A DNA stretch of 19,020 nt from Anaerolineae bacterium. Its GTDB lineage: Bacteria > Chloroflexota > Anaerolineae > UBA1429. Under the pieces are notes generated by a model that worked only from the letters and a program-made list of their open reading frames with translations, was not told the origin of the DNA and did not search any database. This document shows, piece by piece, positions 1 through 8,585 of this stretch. Position numbers and translations under genes: made by a program. Within the stretch, counting starts at the first letter, position 1. Each line of letters starts with the position of its first letter. The DNA lies in the NCBI GenBank assembly GCA_016928125.1, contig JAFGLK010000254.1, forward strand, positions 1 to 19,020, read 5' to 3'.

Positions 1-897
1 CCCACGGGCACGGGCAAAACGCTGCTGGCCCAGACACTGGCGCGCTTCCTGGACGTGCCCCTGGCCATGGCCGACGCCACCACCCTGACGGAAGCGGGGT
101 ACGTGGGCGAGGATGTGGAGAACATCCTCACCAAGCTGCTGCAGGTGTCCAACTACGACGTGGACCGGGCGCAGCGCGGCATCGTGTTCATCGACGAGAT
201 CGACAAGGTGGGCCGCAAGAGCGAGAACCCCTCCATTACCCGGGATGTGAGTGGCGAGGGCGTGCAGCAGGCCCTGCTCAAGCTGGTGGAAGGCACCGTG
301 GCCAACGTGCCCCCCCAGGGCGGGCGCAAGCACCCGCACCAGGAGTTCATCCAGCTCGACACCACCAACATCCTGTTCATCTGCGGGGGCGCCTTTGACG
401 GCCTGGTGGATCTGGTGGCCGCGCGCACCCGCACCAAGGGTGCGCTTGGCTTTGGCCATGCGAGCGAAAAGCGGTCCGACTTGTCCGATTCGGAGCTTCT
501 CAGCCAGGTGACGCCCGAGGACCTGCTCGGTTACGGGTTGATTCCAGAGTTCGTCGGCCGGCTGCCGATCGTGGTGAGCGTCGAGCCGCTCACCGAGGAC
601 GACCTGGTGCGCATCCTGACCGTGCCCCGCAATGCCTTGGTGCGCCAGTACACCAAGCTGCTGGCCTTGGATGATGTCGAGCTCGAGTTCACCGATGCAG
701 CCCTGCGGGTGGTGGCTCAGGAGGCCATGCAGCGCAAGATGGGCGCTCGCGCTCTGCGCTCGATCATCGAAGAGTCGTTGCTCGAAGTCATGTATCAGAT
801 TCCTTCGCACCCCGAAATCCAGCGCTGGAAGGTGGATGTGGAGGATATCCGCAATCGTCGCGACCAGAATCGCAAGCGCTTTGACGCTGCTGCCTGA
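1..897 (+). CDS. clpX: ATP-dependent Clp protease ATP-binding subunit ClpX, 5'-truncated by the window edge
   Basis: AAA+ unfoldase that recognises tagged substrates and threads them into ClpP. The frame is already open at base 1, where it reads the Walker A motif (PTGTGKT). There follow the pore-1 loop GYVG, Walker B (VFIDEIDK), the RKH pore loop (GGRKHP), a ClpP-docking loop of the IGF type written LGFG, the [13 protein letters not shown] motif and the sensor-2 arginine (MGARALR). 298 residues are visible; full ClpX is about 420, so roughly the first 120 residues, including the zinc-binding N-domain, lie upstream of the window. A GTG at 55 is an internal codon, not the start. It is followed by a hairpin and then the independent alaS promoter, so it probably ends its own transcript. 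Family assignment is secure. Confidence 0.97.
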   Translation, partial: PTGTGKTLLAQTLARFLDVPLAMADATTLTEAGYVGEDVENILTKLLQVSNYDVDRAQRGIVFIDEIDKVGRKSENPSITRDVSGEGVQQALLKLVEGTVANVPPQGGRKHPHQEFIQLDTTNILFICGGAFDGLVDLVAARTRTKGALGFGHASEKRSDLSDSELLSQVTPEDLLGYGLIPEFVGRLPIVVSVEPLTEDDLVRILTVPRNALVRQYTKLLALDDVELEFTDAALRVVAQEAMQRKMGARALRSIIEESLLEVMYQIPSHPEIQRWKVDVEDIRNRRDQNRKRFDAAA

Positions 898-902
898 TCC
901 TG

Positions 903-936
903 GGCGGTCGGTGAGGCCAAGGTCTCGCCGACCGCC
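903..936 (+). terminator. Hairpin after clpX, probable terminator
   Basis: A 13-bp stem (903-915 with 924-936, one G-U pair) encloses an 8-base loop, six bases after the clpX stop. It is followed within ten bases by a short TTTT run. The stem is strong but the U-tract is weak, so intrinsic termination is likely but not certain. Confidence 0.6.
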
Positions 937-1022
937 ATGCCTTTTGGCTGGTCCTCAGCCGCCCTCCCTGGGCAAGCGTGTGATGCGGCCTCGGCGCCCC
1001 CAATGACAGTCTCCGCGATTCT

Positions 1023-1051
1023 TTGACACCCCTTATCCCATGGTATAGAAT
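1023..1051 (+). promoter_or_regulatory. Sigma70-type promoter for the alaS cluster
   Basis: A perfect -35 TTGACA (1023-1028) and a -10 TAGAAT (1046-1051) are separated by exactly 17 bases. Transcription would start near 1058, giving a leader of about 28 bases before the preferred alaS start at 1087. No room is left for a T-box. It is the best promoter in the window and would drive alaS and probably the four genes after it. Confidence 0.8.
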
Positions 1052-1086
1052 CGGTTGACTCTGCAGGTCCGATGAAAGGGAGCGGT

Positions 1087-3729
1087 ATGGTCTCGAGTGC
1101 TGACATACGCAGCCATTTTCTGGCCTTTTTCGAGCAGCGGGGGCATACGGTTGTGCCGAGCTCTTCGCTCATCCCTGCCAACGATCCGACCCTCCTTTTC
1201 ACCAACGCGGGCATGGTGCAGTTCAAAGAGATCTACCAAGGCCTCGAGACGCGCTCCTACTCGCGCGCGGCTTCGTCGCAAAAGTGCATGCGTGTGAGCG
1301 GCAAGCATAACGATCTTGATGCGGTGGGCCCGTCTCCTCGCCATCAAACCTTCTTTGAGATGCTGGGCAATTTCAGCTTTGGCGACTATTTCAAAGCGCA
1401 AGCCATCGAGTATGCCTGGGCCTTTTTGACGCGTGAGATGGGCTTGCCTGCGGAGCGGCTCTATCCCACCGTGTACCAGGAGGATGACGAAGCGATCCGT
1501 CTCTGGCAAAAGATCGCGGGCCTGCCGGCGGCGCGCATCACCCGGTTGGGGAAGAAGGACAACTTCTGGGAGATGGGGGACACGGGCCCTTGCGGGCCCT
1601 GTTCCGAGATCCTGTACGACCGCGGCGCACCGGCTTGCAGTTGCGGCTCAGCGGACTGCAGCCCGGCGAGCGAATGCGACCGCTGGCTAGAGCTGTGGAA
1701 CCTGGTGTTCACCCAGTTCGACCAGCAGCCAGACGGCTCGCTCGTGCCCCTGCCCAACCCCAATATCGACACGGGCATGGGCCTGGAGCGCATCACAGCG
1801 GTGGTTCAGGGCGTAGACAACAACTATGACACCGATCTGTTTCTGCCCATCATGGAGCGGACGCGCGCCCTGCTGGGGGCCAGCGAGGCCGCCATGCGCG
1901 CCAACCTCGTGCCCTATCGCGTCATCGCCGATCACAGCCGTGCGCTGGCCTTTCTGATCGCCGACGGGATACTGCCGGGCAATGAGGGGCGCAGCTATGT
2001 GTTGCGCATGATCCTGCGGCGCGCGGCGCGCTACGGCAAGCTGCTCGGATTCGAGCGGCCCTTCCTGGCCGAGGCCGTCCAGGCTGTGATCGATAGCATG
2101 GGCGACCACTATACAGAACTGCGCGAGCGCCAGGCCTTCATCCGCGAGGCCATCACCCAGGAGGAAGAGCGTTTCCTGACGACCCTGACGGTGGGCCTCT
2201 CGCGCCTCGATGAGCTGGCCCAGCGCCTGCGTGCCAGTGGCAGCCAGCAAGTGCCTGGCGAGGAGGCCTTTCGGCTCTATGACACCTATGGTTTTCCGCT
2301 GGAGCTGACCCGGGACGCCGCCCACGAGCTGGGCCTGGCGGTGGATGAGATGGGCTTTCAGGAGGCCATGGCGCAGCAGAGGGAGCGCGCGCGTGGCGCT
2401 CAGCGCTTTGCGGCCGACGCAGAGGGCGACGCCTATCGTCAGTTCGCGCTGCCCAAGACCGTGTTCCTCGGGTATGAGTCTCTTTCAGCCCGCGCCAGGG
2501 TCCTGGCCATCGTGCAGGACGGCCAGAGGCTGAGCCTCGCCGAGGCTGGCAGCGTGGTGGACGTAGTGCTGGATGTCACACCGTTCTACGCCGAGGCCGG
2601 GGGGCAGGTGGGCGACACGGGCGAGCTGCGCGCCGAGTCGGGGCGCGCCCTGGTGATGGACACCGTGAGACCGGTGCCCGAGACAGTGGTGCATCGGGTG
2701 CGCGTGCGTGAGGGCCGGCTGGCCGTCGGCGCCAGCCTCGAGGCGGTGGTGGATCGGGAGCGACGCCTTGACATCGCTCGCAACCACACGGCTACGCACC
2801 TCTTGCACCGCGCGCTGCGCCAAGTGTTGGGCGAGCATGCGGCTCAGGCGGGCTCGTTGGTCGCTCCGGATCGGTTGCGCTTTGACTTTGCGCACCTTGC
2901 GCCCGTTTCCCAGGCGGAGCTCAAGCGCGTGTCAGAGATCGTGAATGCGGAGATCAGGGCGAACCGATCGCTCAGCACCCGCATCACCAGCTATGAGGCC
3001 GCCGTTCAGGCCGGCGTGGTTGCCCTCTTTGGCGAGAAATATGGCGATCAGGTTCGGGTCGTCCAGGTCGAGGGTTTCTCCGCCGAGCTGTGCGGGGGCA
3101 CGCACCTCCACGCCACTGGCCAGATCGGGGCATTCATTATCACGAGCGAATCGAGCATTGGGTCGGGGTTGCGCCGCATCGAGGCCCTCACCGGGCGAGG
3201 TGCTGAGGCCTATGTCTATACCCGCCTGGACCGCTTGGCGCGCATCGCCGACCTGGTGGCGGCCCGCTCGGGCGATGAGGTGGAGCGCGTCGAGACCCTG
3301 CTGACGGAGACGCGCGAGCTGCGTCGTACGGTGCACGAGCTGCAGCAGCAAGTGGCGCTGGCCCGGGTCGATGACCTGCTGGATCAGGCCGAAGAGGTCA
3401 AGGGCGTGCGTGTGTTGGCCTCCGTCGTGGACGCTGCGGATGTGGATACGCTGCGGAGTATGGGAGATCGCTTCCGTGACAGGCTGGGCAGTGCCGTGGT
3501 GGCGCTGGGCGCGCTGGTGGATGGGCGTCCGTTGCTGATCGTTGCTCTCACGCAGGACCTGATCGGTCGCGGCTTGAGCGCAGGCCAGATCGCCAAGCGC
3601 GCCGCTGCCATCATGGGGGGTGGGGGCGGAGGTCGGCCCGATTTTGCTCAGGCCGGTGGCAAGGAGGCCGCAGCGCTTCCCCAGGCCCTGACGGCTGTGT
3701 CGCGGATCGTGGCCGAATCGCTGCATTGA
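1087..3729 (+). CDS. alaS: Alanine--tRNA ligase
   Basis: Charges tRNA-Ala with alanine in the cytoplasm and edits mischarged Ser/Gly. From the preferred start it has 880 residues, normal for the family. The N-terminal class II catalytic core begins with the typical SSSLIPANDPTLLFTNAGM block. The editing domain carries the zinc-binding HTATHLLH (HxxxH) and CGGTH motifs. The C-terminal DHHA1 region ends with the glycine run GGGGGG and RPDFAQAGGK. Two in-frame ATGs exist, at 1072 and 1087. I prefer 1087 because GGGAG lies four bases before it and the first helix then starts as in other AlaS proteins. It heads a cluster with the next four genes; the gap to the next gene is only 40 bases without a clear terminator. 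Confidence 0.97.
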   Translation: MVSSADIRSHFLAFFEQRGHTVVPSSSLIPANDPTLLFTNAGMVQFKEIYQGLETRSYSRAASSQKCMRVSGKHNDLDAVGPSPRHQTFFEMLGNFSFGDYFKAQAIEYAWAFLTREMGLPAERLYPTVYQEDDEAIRLWQKIAGLPAARITRLGKKDNFWEMGDTGPCGPCSEILYDRGAPACSCGSADCSPASECDRWLELWNLVFTQFDQQPDGSLVPLPNPNIDTGMGLERITAVVQGVDNNYDTDLFLPIMERTRALLGASEAAMRANLVPYRVIADHSRALAFLIADGILPGNEGRSYVLRMILRRAARYGKLLGFERPFLAEAVQAVIDSMGDHYTELRERQAFIREAITQEEERFLTTLTVGLSRLDELAQRLRASGSQQVPGEEAFRLYDTYGFPLELTRDAAHELGLAVDEMGFQEAMAQQRERARGAQRFAADAEGDAYRQFALPKTVFLGYESLSARARVLAIVQDGQRLSLAEAGSVVDVVLDVTPFYAEAGGQVGDTGELRAESGRALVMDTVRPVPETVVHRVRVREGRLAVGASLEAVVDRERRLDIARNHTATHLLHRALRQVLGEHAAQAGSLVAPDRLRFDFAHLAPVSQAELKRVSEIVNAEIRANRSLSTRITSYEAAVQAGVVALFGEKYGDQVRVVQVEGFSAELCGGTHLHATGQIGAFIITSESSIGSGLRRIEALTGRGAEAYVYTRLDRLARIADLVAARSGDEVERVETLLTETRELRRTVHELQQQVALARVDDLLDQAEEVKGVRVLASVVDAADVDTLRSMGDRFRDRLGSAVVALGALVDGRPLLIVALTQDLIGRGLSAGQIAKRAAAIMGGGGGGRPDFAQAGGKEAAALPQALTAVSRIVAESLH

Positions 3730-3769
3730 TCGAATCTAGAGGGCACGCACCCGATCGAGCTGTGACGCT

Positions 3770-5032
3770 ATGTTTAGGTTGAGGCGCAGAAGCGATCCGC
3801 TGCCTGCCGCATCGGTGCGGCATCAGAGCGTCATCACCTGGGAAAACGGGCATGTGCGCGCCGCCGTGCTACAGCTGGGCGAAGGGACGGCGGAGATGGT
3901 GGGCGTTTCGGCGGCGCCGGTGCAGGGCATCAGCCGTACCACGCATCCCGACGTGGACCGGTGGCACGCCGGCTGCGAAGAGGCCCTCAGCCAGGCGGAG
4001 GACATGACTCCCAAGCTCTGCGGACGCAAAGTCGTGCCCGACCATGTGACCATGAGCCTGCCCGCCGAGATCACCCGGAGCCTTCCGGTCACCGTTGCGC
4101 AGCAACGTCGCAACGGACAGCGCCCGGTCACCCTGGATGAAGTCAGGCGTCTGGTTCTGCGCAGCTTTCGCACGGCGCAAGACTTGCTCGGCGCTGAGGC
4201 CAGCCAGGGCGAAGATATCGTCCACGGGTCTGTGGTGGCGACGATCCTGGATGGGCGCGCTGTCAACGATCCCTTGGGCCTACATGGCGAAGAGCTCGAG
4301 CTGCGGCTCTGCTACCATGTGGCGCCGCTAGAGTGGATTCGCGCCCTCGAGACGGTCGCGGCGCGAATGGAGTTGGTCCTGATCTGTCTCGTCCCTCAGC
4401 ACGTGGCCTATGCAGCCTCGCTCCGGGATCCCAGGGCGCTGCTTCTGCTGCTCGACGAAGGTCACACCACGCTCTCGCTCGTGCGTGGCGGGCGGGTTGA
4501 GGCGACGGCGTTGTGCGAGCACGGCGCTCGCGAGATCATCGATGCGGTGGGCGCCGTGTTGAACCTGCGTGGCAGGCAAGCTGAGGCACTGGTGCGGGCC
4601 TTTCGAGCGGACCAACTGCGTTCCGATTTCTCGCTCTATGTGGCGCGCACCTTCTGGGTGGAGTTGCGCCGCTGGATGTCGGCCCTGGCCCGGGATGTTC
4701 TGGCCATGACTCGCGATGAGGGGGTCCCGCTCCGCATCTACTGTCAGGACCTCTCGCGGCGGCTTCCTGAAGCGCTGCAGGCGCTGGAGACGCCCTTCTG
4801 GGAGCAATCCCTGGCACTGGGATCTTGTCCCGAGGTTGAGGAGCTCAACATTAGCCTTTCGCGCAATGTGCTCGACTGCACGGCGCAGGCCGCCGATCGG
4901 GGCTATCTGATGCTGCGTGCCCTGGCCGGCGATGTGGCGCAACGCCATGCGCAGGATATGGCGCTCGAGCGGTGGTTGGCCGAGATCGTCTGTTCGCGCC
5001 GGCCGCCGCTGTCGTTGCGCCGATCGCGCTGA
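3770..5032 (+). CDS. FtsA/PilM-like actin-fold protein with degenerate nucleotide site
   Basis: 420 residues with the domain order of FtsA/PilM-type actin-like ATPases. An N-terminal strand pair (about 21-40, ITWENGHVRAAVLQL) sits where phosphate-1 lies. An SHS2/1C-like segment follows (about 90-215): a conserved strand near VTMSLPAE, a long helix, then HGSVVATILDG, DPLGLHGEELELRL and VPQHVAYAAS. The phosphate-2-like strand is LLLLDEGHTTLSLVRGG (225-241), and the rest is helical. The usual DIGGGTTD is reduced to DEGHTTLS, and no GG-type adenosine motif is visible, so ATP binding may be lost or unusual. There is no signal peptide or membrane span; it should be cytosolic, perhaps membrane-associated through a partner. 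The start lacks a clear Shine-Dalgarno. The next gene encodes a bitopic membrane protein, an arrangement like PilM with PilN. Fold is fairly sure; role is unknown. Confidence 0.72.
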   Translation: MFRLRRRSDPLPAASVRHQSVITWENGHVRAAVLQLGEGTAEMVGVSAAPVQGISRTTHPDVDRWHAGCEEALSQAEDMTPKLCGRKVVPDHVTMSLPAEITRSLPVTVAQQRRNGQRPVTLDEVRRLVLRSFRTAQDLLGAEASQGEDIVHGSVVATILDGRAVNDPLGLHGEELELRLCYHVAPLEWIRALETVAARMELVLICLVPQHVAYAASLRDPRALLLLLDEGHTTLSLVRGGRVEATALCEHGAREIIDAVGAVLNLRGRQAEALVRAFRADQLRSDFSLYVARTFWVELRRWMSALARDVLAMTRDEGVPLRIYCQDLSRRLPEALQALETPFWEQSLALGSCPEVEELNISLSRNVLDCTAQAADRGYLMLRALAGDVAQRHAQDMALERWLAEIVCSRRPPLSLRRSR

Positions 5033-5047
5033 CATAGAGGAGGTCGG

Positions 5048-6556
5048 TTGGGTCCCGTTCAAGTCATCTTGCTGACACGTCACGACACGGTAGATACGGC
5101 CTGCCAGCTACTGCGTAGCGCCACGAGTGGGGCGCAAGTCTGGATGGTGATTCCCTGGCGCAATCGTATCGCTGGAACCCTGTTCGATCTGAAGCGTCTG
5201 CGTCACGTGGCTGCCGCAGCGGCGCTCGACCTGCGCATCGTATCCGGCCGGCTGCGCACGCGCACCTTGGCCCGCGAGGCCGGCATCCGCACGCGAGTGA
5301 GGCTGCCTTGGCGGCTGCTCAAGTATCGGCGACACCGTGCGCCGGCCAAGCTTGGCGCAGGGGGGAGGCTGGTAGCCACTCGCGAGCAGGTCAAGCGGCG
5401 CGCGCGAGGCGAGCCAGCCTCGCTCACCTTTGGTGCCGCCTTGCTCACCCTCCTGCTTGTGGTGTTGCTGGCAGCCACCATGCTCGCCACAGCGGCGGCC
5501 CTGGTGCCCAGCGCCACAATCCAGCTTGAGCCGCTGGCGGAGCCGGTGGAAGCGCGTTTTGATCTGACGGCCAGCCCGGCCTATGCGGGCATCCAGTATG
5601 CGCAGGCTATCGTGCCCGCGCGCATCATCGACCTGGTGATCGAGGGCCGCGGAGAGACTCCTACGACGGGCACGATCTGGGTCAAGGAGAAGCACGCCTC
5701 GGGGAATATCGTGCTCGTGAACCGCACCGATAGTCCGGTCTTGGTGCCCAAGGGCACGATTGTGCGCACCGGCAGCGGCGTCAATCTGCGCTTCTACACC
5801 GTAGCGGATGTGGAGCTGCCTGGCCAGGTGTATGCCCACCGACGCATCGGCATCATCGCCCTTGAACCTGGAGAGGAAGGCAACGTCGACGCCCTGACGA
5901 TCAGCGTGGTTGAGGGCGAGAATGCCCACCTGGTTGATGCGATCAATGACACCCCTACCTCCGGCGGCGAGGACGTTACCAAGTATGTGGTCAAACGCGT
6001 CGATTTCGAGACCCTGCGAGAGGATCTCAAAAAGAAACTCGAGAATGACGCCTATGATCAGTTGATGGACAGCCTCGAAGAGGAAGAGTTCGTGCCCCGG
6101 GAATCGATCCGGGGCGAGATCGTGAGTGAGGACTTTCATCAGGTGCTAGACGAGCAGACCGATGTGCTCTCGATGGATATGCAGGTGCGCGTGACGGCCG
6201 TGGCTGTGGATGGCAAGGCCATTGAGGAACTGGCCAAGCGCTTTCTCGAGTCGGGCTCCGATCGGGAGCTGCAGGTGGTGCCGAGCAGCCTGTCTATACA
6301 GCGCTCGGAGGACGTCGAGGTGAGCGGCAATGAGGTGCGTCTGTCCGTCGTGGCGCGCGGCGCCGTGGCCGAGACGATCGACGTGGAGCGCATCCGCCGC
6401 GCCGTGCGTGGCAAGGAGCTGGACCAGGCCTCGGCGTGGCTCAGCCAGCAGTATGATCTCAACCGGCAGCCCGAGCTAGAGGTCACACCCGATCTCTGGG
6501 AACGCATGCCCCTGCTCCCGGCTCGCATCGAGGTCAAGATCCTGGCTGGCGTGTGA
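5048..6556 (+). CDS. Bitopic membrane protein with baseplate J/gp47-like ectodomain
   Basis: 502 residues, starting with TTG at 5048 behind AGGAGG four bases upstream. Three parts can be seen. Residues 1-95 form an alpha/beta, possibly Rossmann-like, cytosolic domain (strands VQVILLT, AQVWMVIP, LDLRIVSG). A very basic linker (about 80-122) precedes one strong membrane helix (about 126-153). A large outside part of about 350 residues follows. Within it, residues 216-305 resemble the baseplate J/gp47 domain (GNIVLVNRTDSPVLVPKGT, then a GEEGNV turn). The basic linker puts the N-terminus inside. It lies 15 bases after the actin-like gene and its stop overlaps the ruvX start. I see no phage genes nearby, so it is probably an envelope protein rather than a tail baseplate. 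Function unknown. Confidence 0.7.
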   Translation: MGPVQVILLTRHDTVDTACQLLRSATSGAQVWMVIPWRNRIAGTLFDLKRLRHVAAAAALDLRIVSGRLRTRTLAREAGIRTRVRLPWRLLKYRRHRAPAKLGAGGRLVATREQVKRRARGEPASLTFGAALLTLLLVVLLAATMLATAAALVPSATIQLEPLAEPVEARFDLTASPAYAGIQYAQAIVPARIIDLVIEGRGETPTTGTIWVKEKHASGNIVLVNRTDSPVLVPKGTIVRTGSGVNLRFYTVADVELPGQVYAHRRIGIIALEPGEEGNVDALTISVVEGENAHLVDAINDTPTSGGEDVTKYVVKRVDFETLREDLKKKLENDAYDQLMDSLEEEEFVPRESIRGEIVSEDFHQVLDEQTDVLSMDMQVRVTAVAVDGKAIEELAKRFLESGSDRELQVVPSSLSIQRSEDVEVSGNEVRLSVVARGAVAETIDVERIRRAVRGKELDQASAWLSQQYDLNRQPELEVTPDLWERMPLLPARIEVKILAGV

Positions 6557-6981
6557 TGCGCTATCTGTGTTTGGATGTGGGCGACGAACGTATCGGCGTG
6601 GCGATCAGCGACGAGCTGGGCGCGCTGGCCCGTCCGTTGGAGGTGCTACGTCGAGCGAGCGGCCCGGGCAGCTTCCAGCGCCTGGCAGAGCTGGTGCATG
6701 AGTATGAGGTTGGCATGCTGGTGGTGGGTCTGCCCCTTCTGGAGGATGGAACTGAAGGGGAGCAGGTGCGTTCGACGCGTGCGTATGTCCGAGGGCTGCG
6801 GGGTCACGTCGATTCGCCGATCGTTTTCTGGGATGAGCGTGACAGCACCAAGCGGGCTGAGGAGATCATGAGCATCAATCGTCGAAGCAGGCGCCGTCGC
6901 CAGGGGGGCCTCGATGCCGTTGCGGCGGCTGTGATTCTGCAGAGCTACCTGGATGCACAGACTGGCGAGGGCGGCGCATGA
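6556..6981 (+). CDS. ruvX: Holliday junction resolvase-like RuvX/YqgF nuclease
   Basis: 141 residues with the RNase H-like fold of the YqgF family, implicated in pre-16S rRNA 5' processing and Holliday junction resolution. The first catalytic Asp is D7 in LDVGDERIGVAISD. The middle strand gives VVGLPLLEDG. The second acidic site is in WDERDST (93-98) and the last is D120 in LDAVAAAVIL. The second motif is usually DERLTT; here it is DERDST. The ATG at 6556 shares one base with the upstream TGA, and a GTG one codon earlier is also possible. Its stop overlaps the mltG start in ATGA, so the three genes are very likely translationally coupled. Confidence 0.92.
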   Translation: MRYLCLDVGDERIGVAISDELGALARPLEVLRRASGPGSFQRLAELVHEYEVGMLVVGLPLLEDGTEGEQVRSTRAYVRGLRGHVDSPIVFWDERDSTKRAEEIMSINRRSRRRRQGGLDAVAAAVILQSYLDAQTGEGGA

Positions 6982-8132
6982 GCAAAGTGCTGCGCATCTC
7001 GCTGCGGCTTGTCACGCTGGTGCTGGCTCTTTCGGCGGTGCTCTTGATGATCACGGGCGGTTTCTGGTACATGTGGACCAACGCCCAAGACAAGGCGCCG
7101 CGCGTCGAGCTCGAGATCACGCCGAGCAGGATCGAGCATCTGGTGCTGGGCGCATATCTCCGCTATCGCGGCGAGGAGGTTGCGCGGCCGGCCAATCCGG
7201 ACGATGAGCGCGAGATCCCCTTTATCGTAGAGCCCGGCGAATCCGTGAGCACCGTGGCGTATCACCTCCAGCGCGATGGCTTGATCAGCGATGCCGAGCT
7301 CTTTCGTCGCGTGGTGCAGTATTGGGAGGCCGACGGTGATATTCAGGTGGGGGTCTATACGCTAAGGCCCAACATGACGATGGAGGAGATCATGCAGCAG
7401 TTGCAGCATGGTCGCCTCCCAGAGATCGAGCTCACCATCGTCGAGGGTTGGCGCATCGAGCAGATCGCGGAGGCGCTTGAGCAGGCGGGGGTCACCACAG
7501 CCAACGCCTTCCTCGCGGCCGCCAGCGTGCCGCGCACCGAGTTCGCTTTCCTGGCGGACCGCCCCGCGGGCAGCCCTCAGACGTTGGAGGGCTTTTTGTT
7601 CCCTGAGACGCACAAGCTGCCCCTAGGCGCGCGGCCCGAGCAGGTGATTGACATCATGCTGCGAACTTTTGACCGCCGCGTCCCGGAGGAGCTGCGACAA
7701 AAGGCCGCCGAGCACAACCTGACGTTCTATGAAGCCATCACGCTGGCTTCGATCGTCGAGCGAGAGGCTGTGGTCGCCGAGGAGCGTCCGGTCATCGCCA
7801 GCGTCTACCTGAACCGCCTGAAGGAGGGCATGTATCTGCAGGCCGATCCGACGGTGCAGTATGCCAAGGGCTACAGCCCCGACACGGGAAAGTGGTGGAA
7901 TCCGACGACCTTGGAGGAATACGCCGAGGTGATCTCAGCCTACAACACCTATCTCAACCCGGGGCTGCCGCCAGGGCCGATCTGCAATCCAGGCCTGGGC
8001 TCGATCATGGCGGTGCTCGAGCCGCCTGCCAGCGAATACCTCTTCTTCGTGGCCAAGGGAGACGGCTCGCATGTGTTCGCTGTGACGTATGAAGAACACC
8101 TGCGCAACTATGAGTTGTACAGCGGACGCTAA
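6978..8132 (+). CDS. mltG: Endolytic murein transglycosylase MltG
   Basis: Membrane-anchored lytic transglycosylase that cleaves nascent peptidoglycan strands and is thought to end glycan polymerisation. It has 384 residues. The N-terminal membrane helix spans about 10-32, and the rest is extracytoplasmic. A LysM-like part is seen around PFIVEPGESVSTVAYHL (81-97). The YceG core has GFLFPETHKLP (205-215), the catalytic Glu E261 in LASIVEREA, then SVYLNRLKEGMYLQADPTVQY and GLPPGPICNPG, and ends near the usual FVAKGDGSHVF. An extra segment of about 40 residues lies between the anchor and the LysM-like part. It overlaps ruvX by four bases. Peptidoglycan synthesis is therefore expected in this organism. 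Confidence 0.95.
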   Translation: MSKVLRISLRLVTLVLALSAVLLMITGGFWYMWTNAQDKAPRVELEITPSRIEHLVLGAYLRYRGEEVARPANPDDEREIPFIVEPGESVSTVAYHLQRDGLISDAELFRRVVQYWEADGDIQVGVYTLRPNMTMEEIMQQLQHGRLPEIELTIVEGWRIEQIAEALEQAGVTTANAFLAAASVPRTEFAFLADRPAGSPQTLEGFLFPETHKLPLGARPEQVIDIMLRTFDRRVPEELRQKAAEHNLTFYEAITLASIVEREAVVAEERPVIASVYLNRLKEGMYLQADPTVQYAKGYSPDTGKWWNPTTLEEYAEVISAYNTYLNPGLPPGPICNPGLGSIMAVLEPPASEYLFFVAKGDGSHVFAVTYEEHLRNYELYSGR

Positions 8133-8212
8133 GGTTGAACGCATCGTCGGTGCGGACGCGGGGCTCGATCTGCGCTCGGGCCGCCTGGTCTGACCGACCG
8201 CGCCCCGGGATT

Positions 8213-8241
8213 TTGACAGCCCTGCATTGAGCTGCTAAGAT
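8213..8241 (+). promoter_or_regulatory. Sigma70-type promoter for the small gene at 8269
   Basis: A perfect TTGACA (8213-8218) and TAAGAT (8236-8241) are 17 bases apart. The start of transcription would be near 8248, giving a leader of about 20 bases. The 130 bases between mltG and this gene hold no other clear feature. Confidence 0.65.
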
Positions 8242-8268
8242 CGCGCAGCTCTTGAAGGAGTATTGGCG

Positions 8269-8577
8269 TTGGCAGAGCAGATGCGAAGCGACATACACGC
8301 GGGATTCTCGGGGCCTCCGGTGCCATCCGACTATGTGCTGTCGTCTGGGGATATGGAGGTGCTCCTCGAGGGGCATCTCGATCTGGTCGAACGGGAGATC
8401 CGGCGGCTGCTCCGCCAATTGGACGGTGCCGTCTGGCCTGGCGAAGAGCCGGTGCGGTGGCGACAGCCGCGCCAAGTGCGGACCTGGCTACGAGCCTGGA
8501 CGAGCCTCAACTACCTGATCCACGCCAGAGATGCGCTCAGGGATGCGCTGGATCCGGCGGCGCGCCATTTCGACTAG
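8269..8577 (+). CDS. Small hypothetical protein
   Basis: A 102-residue protein I do not recognise. It is soluble, with no membrane span or signal peptide. It is rich in Arg, Leu and Asp and mostly helical: an amphipathic stretch EVLLEGHLDLVEREIRRLL and a second helix pair near the C-terminus (VRTWLRAWTSLNYLIHARDA). The start is uncertain. TTG at 8263 is only two bases from AAGGAG (8255-8260); TTG at 8269 has an eight-base spacing and is preferred; ATG at 8281 is a third choice. The strong promoter just upstream and the Shine-Dalgarno support a real gene. Another frame is open over part of this region (8252-8518), but its composition is not protein-like. Confidence 0.6.
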   Translation: MAEQMRSDIHAGFSGPPVPSDYVLSSGDMEVLLEGHLDLVEREIRRLLRQLDGAVWPGEEPVRWRQPRQVRTWLRAWTSLNYLIHARDALRDALDPAARHFD

Positions 8578-8585
8578 GCGCCGGG

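Noticed and set aside
1052..1086. T-box or other riboswitch before alaS
   Set aside because: The predicted leader is only about 28 bases, too short for a T-box.
5700..5960. Prophage or contractile tail locus suggested by the baseplate-J-like domain
   Set aside because: No other phage structural gene is present, and the protein has a membrane anchor within a housekeeping cluster.
5108..6139. Reverse-strand frame of 343 codons opposite the bitopic protein gene
   Set aside because: Same effect of high G+C; no start signal and no recognisable fold.
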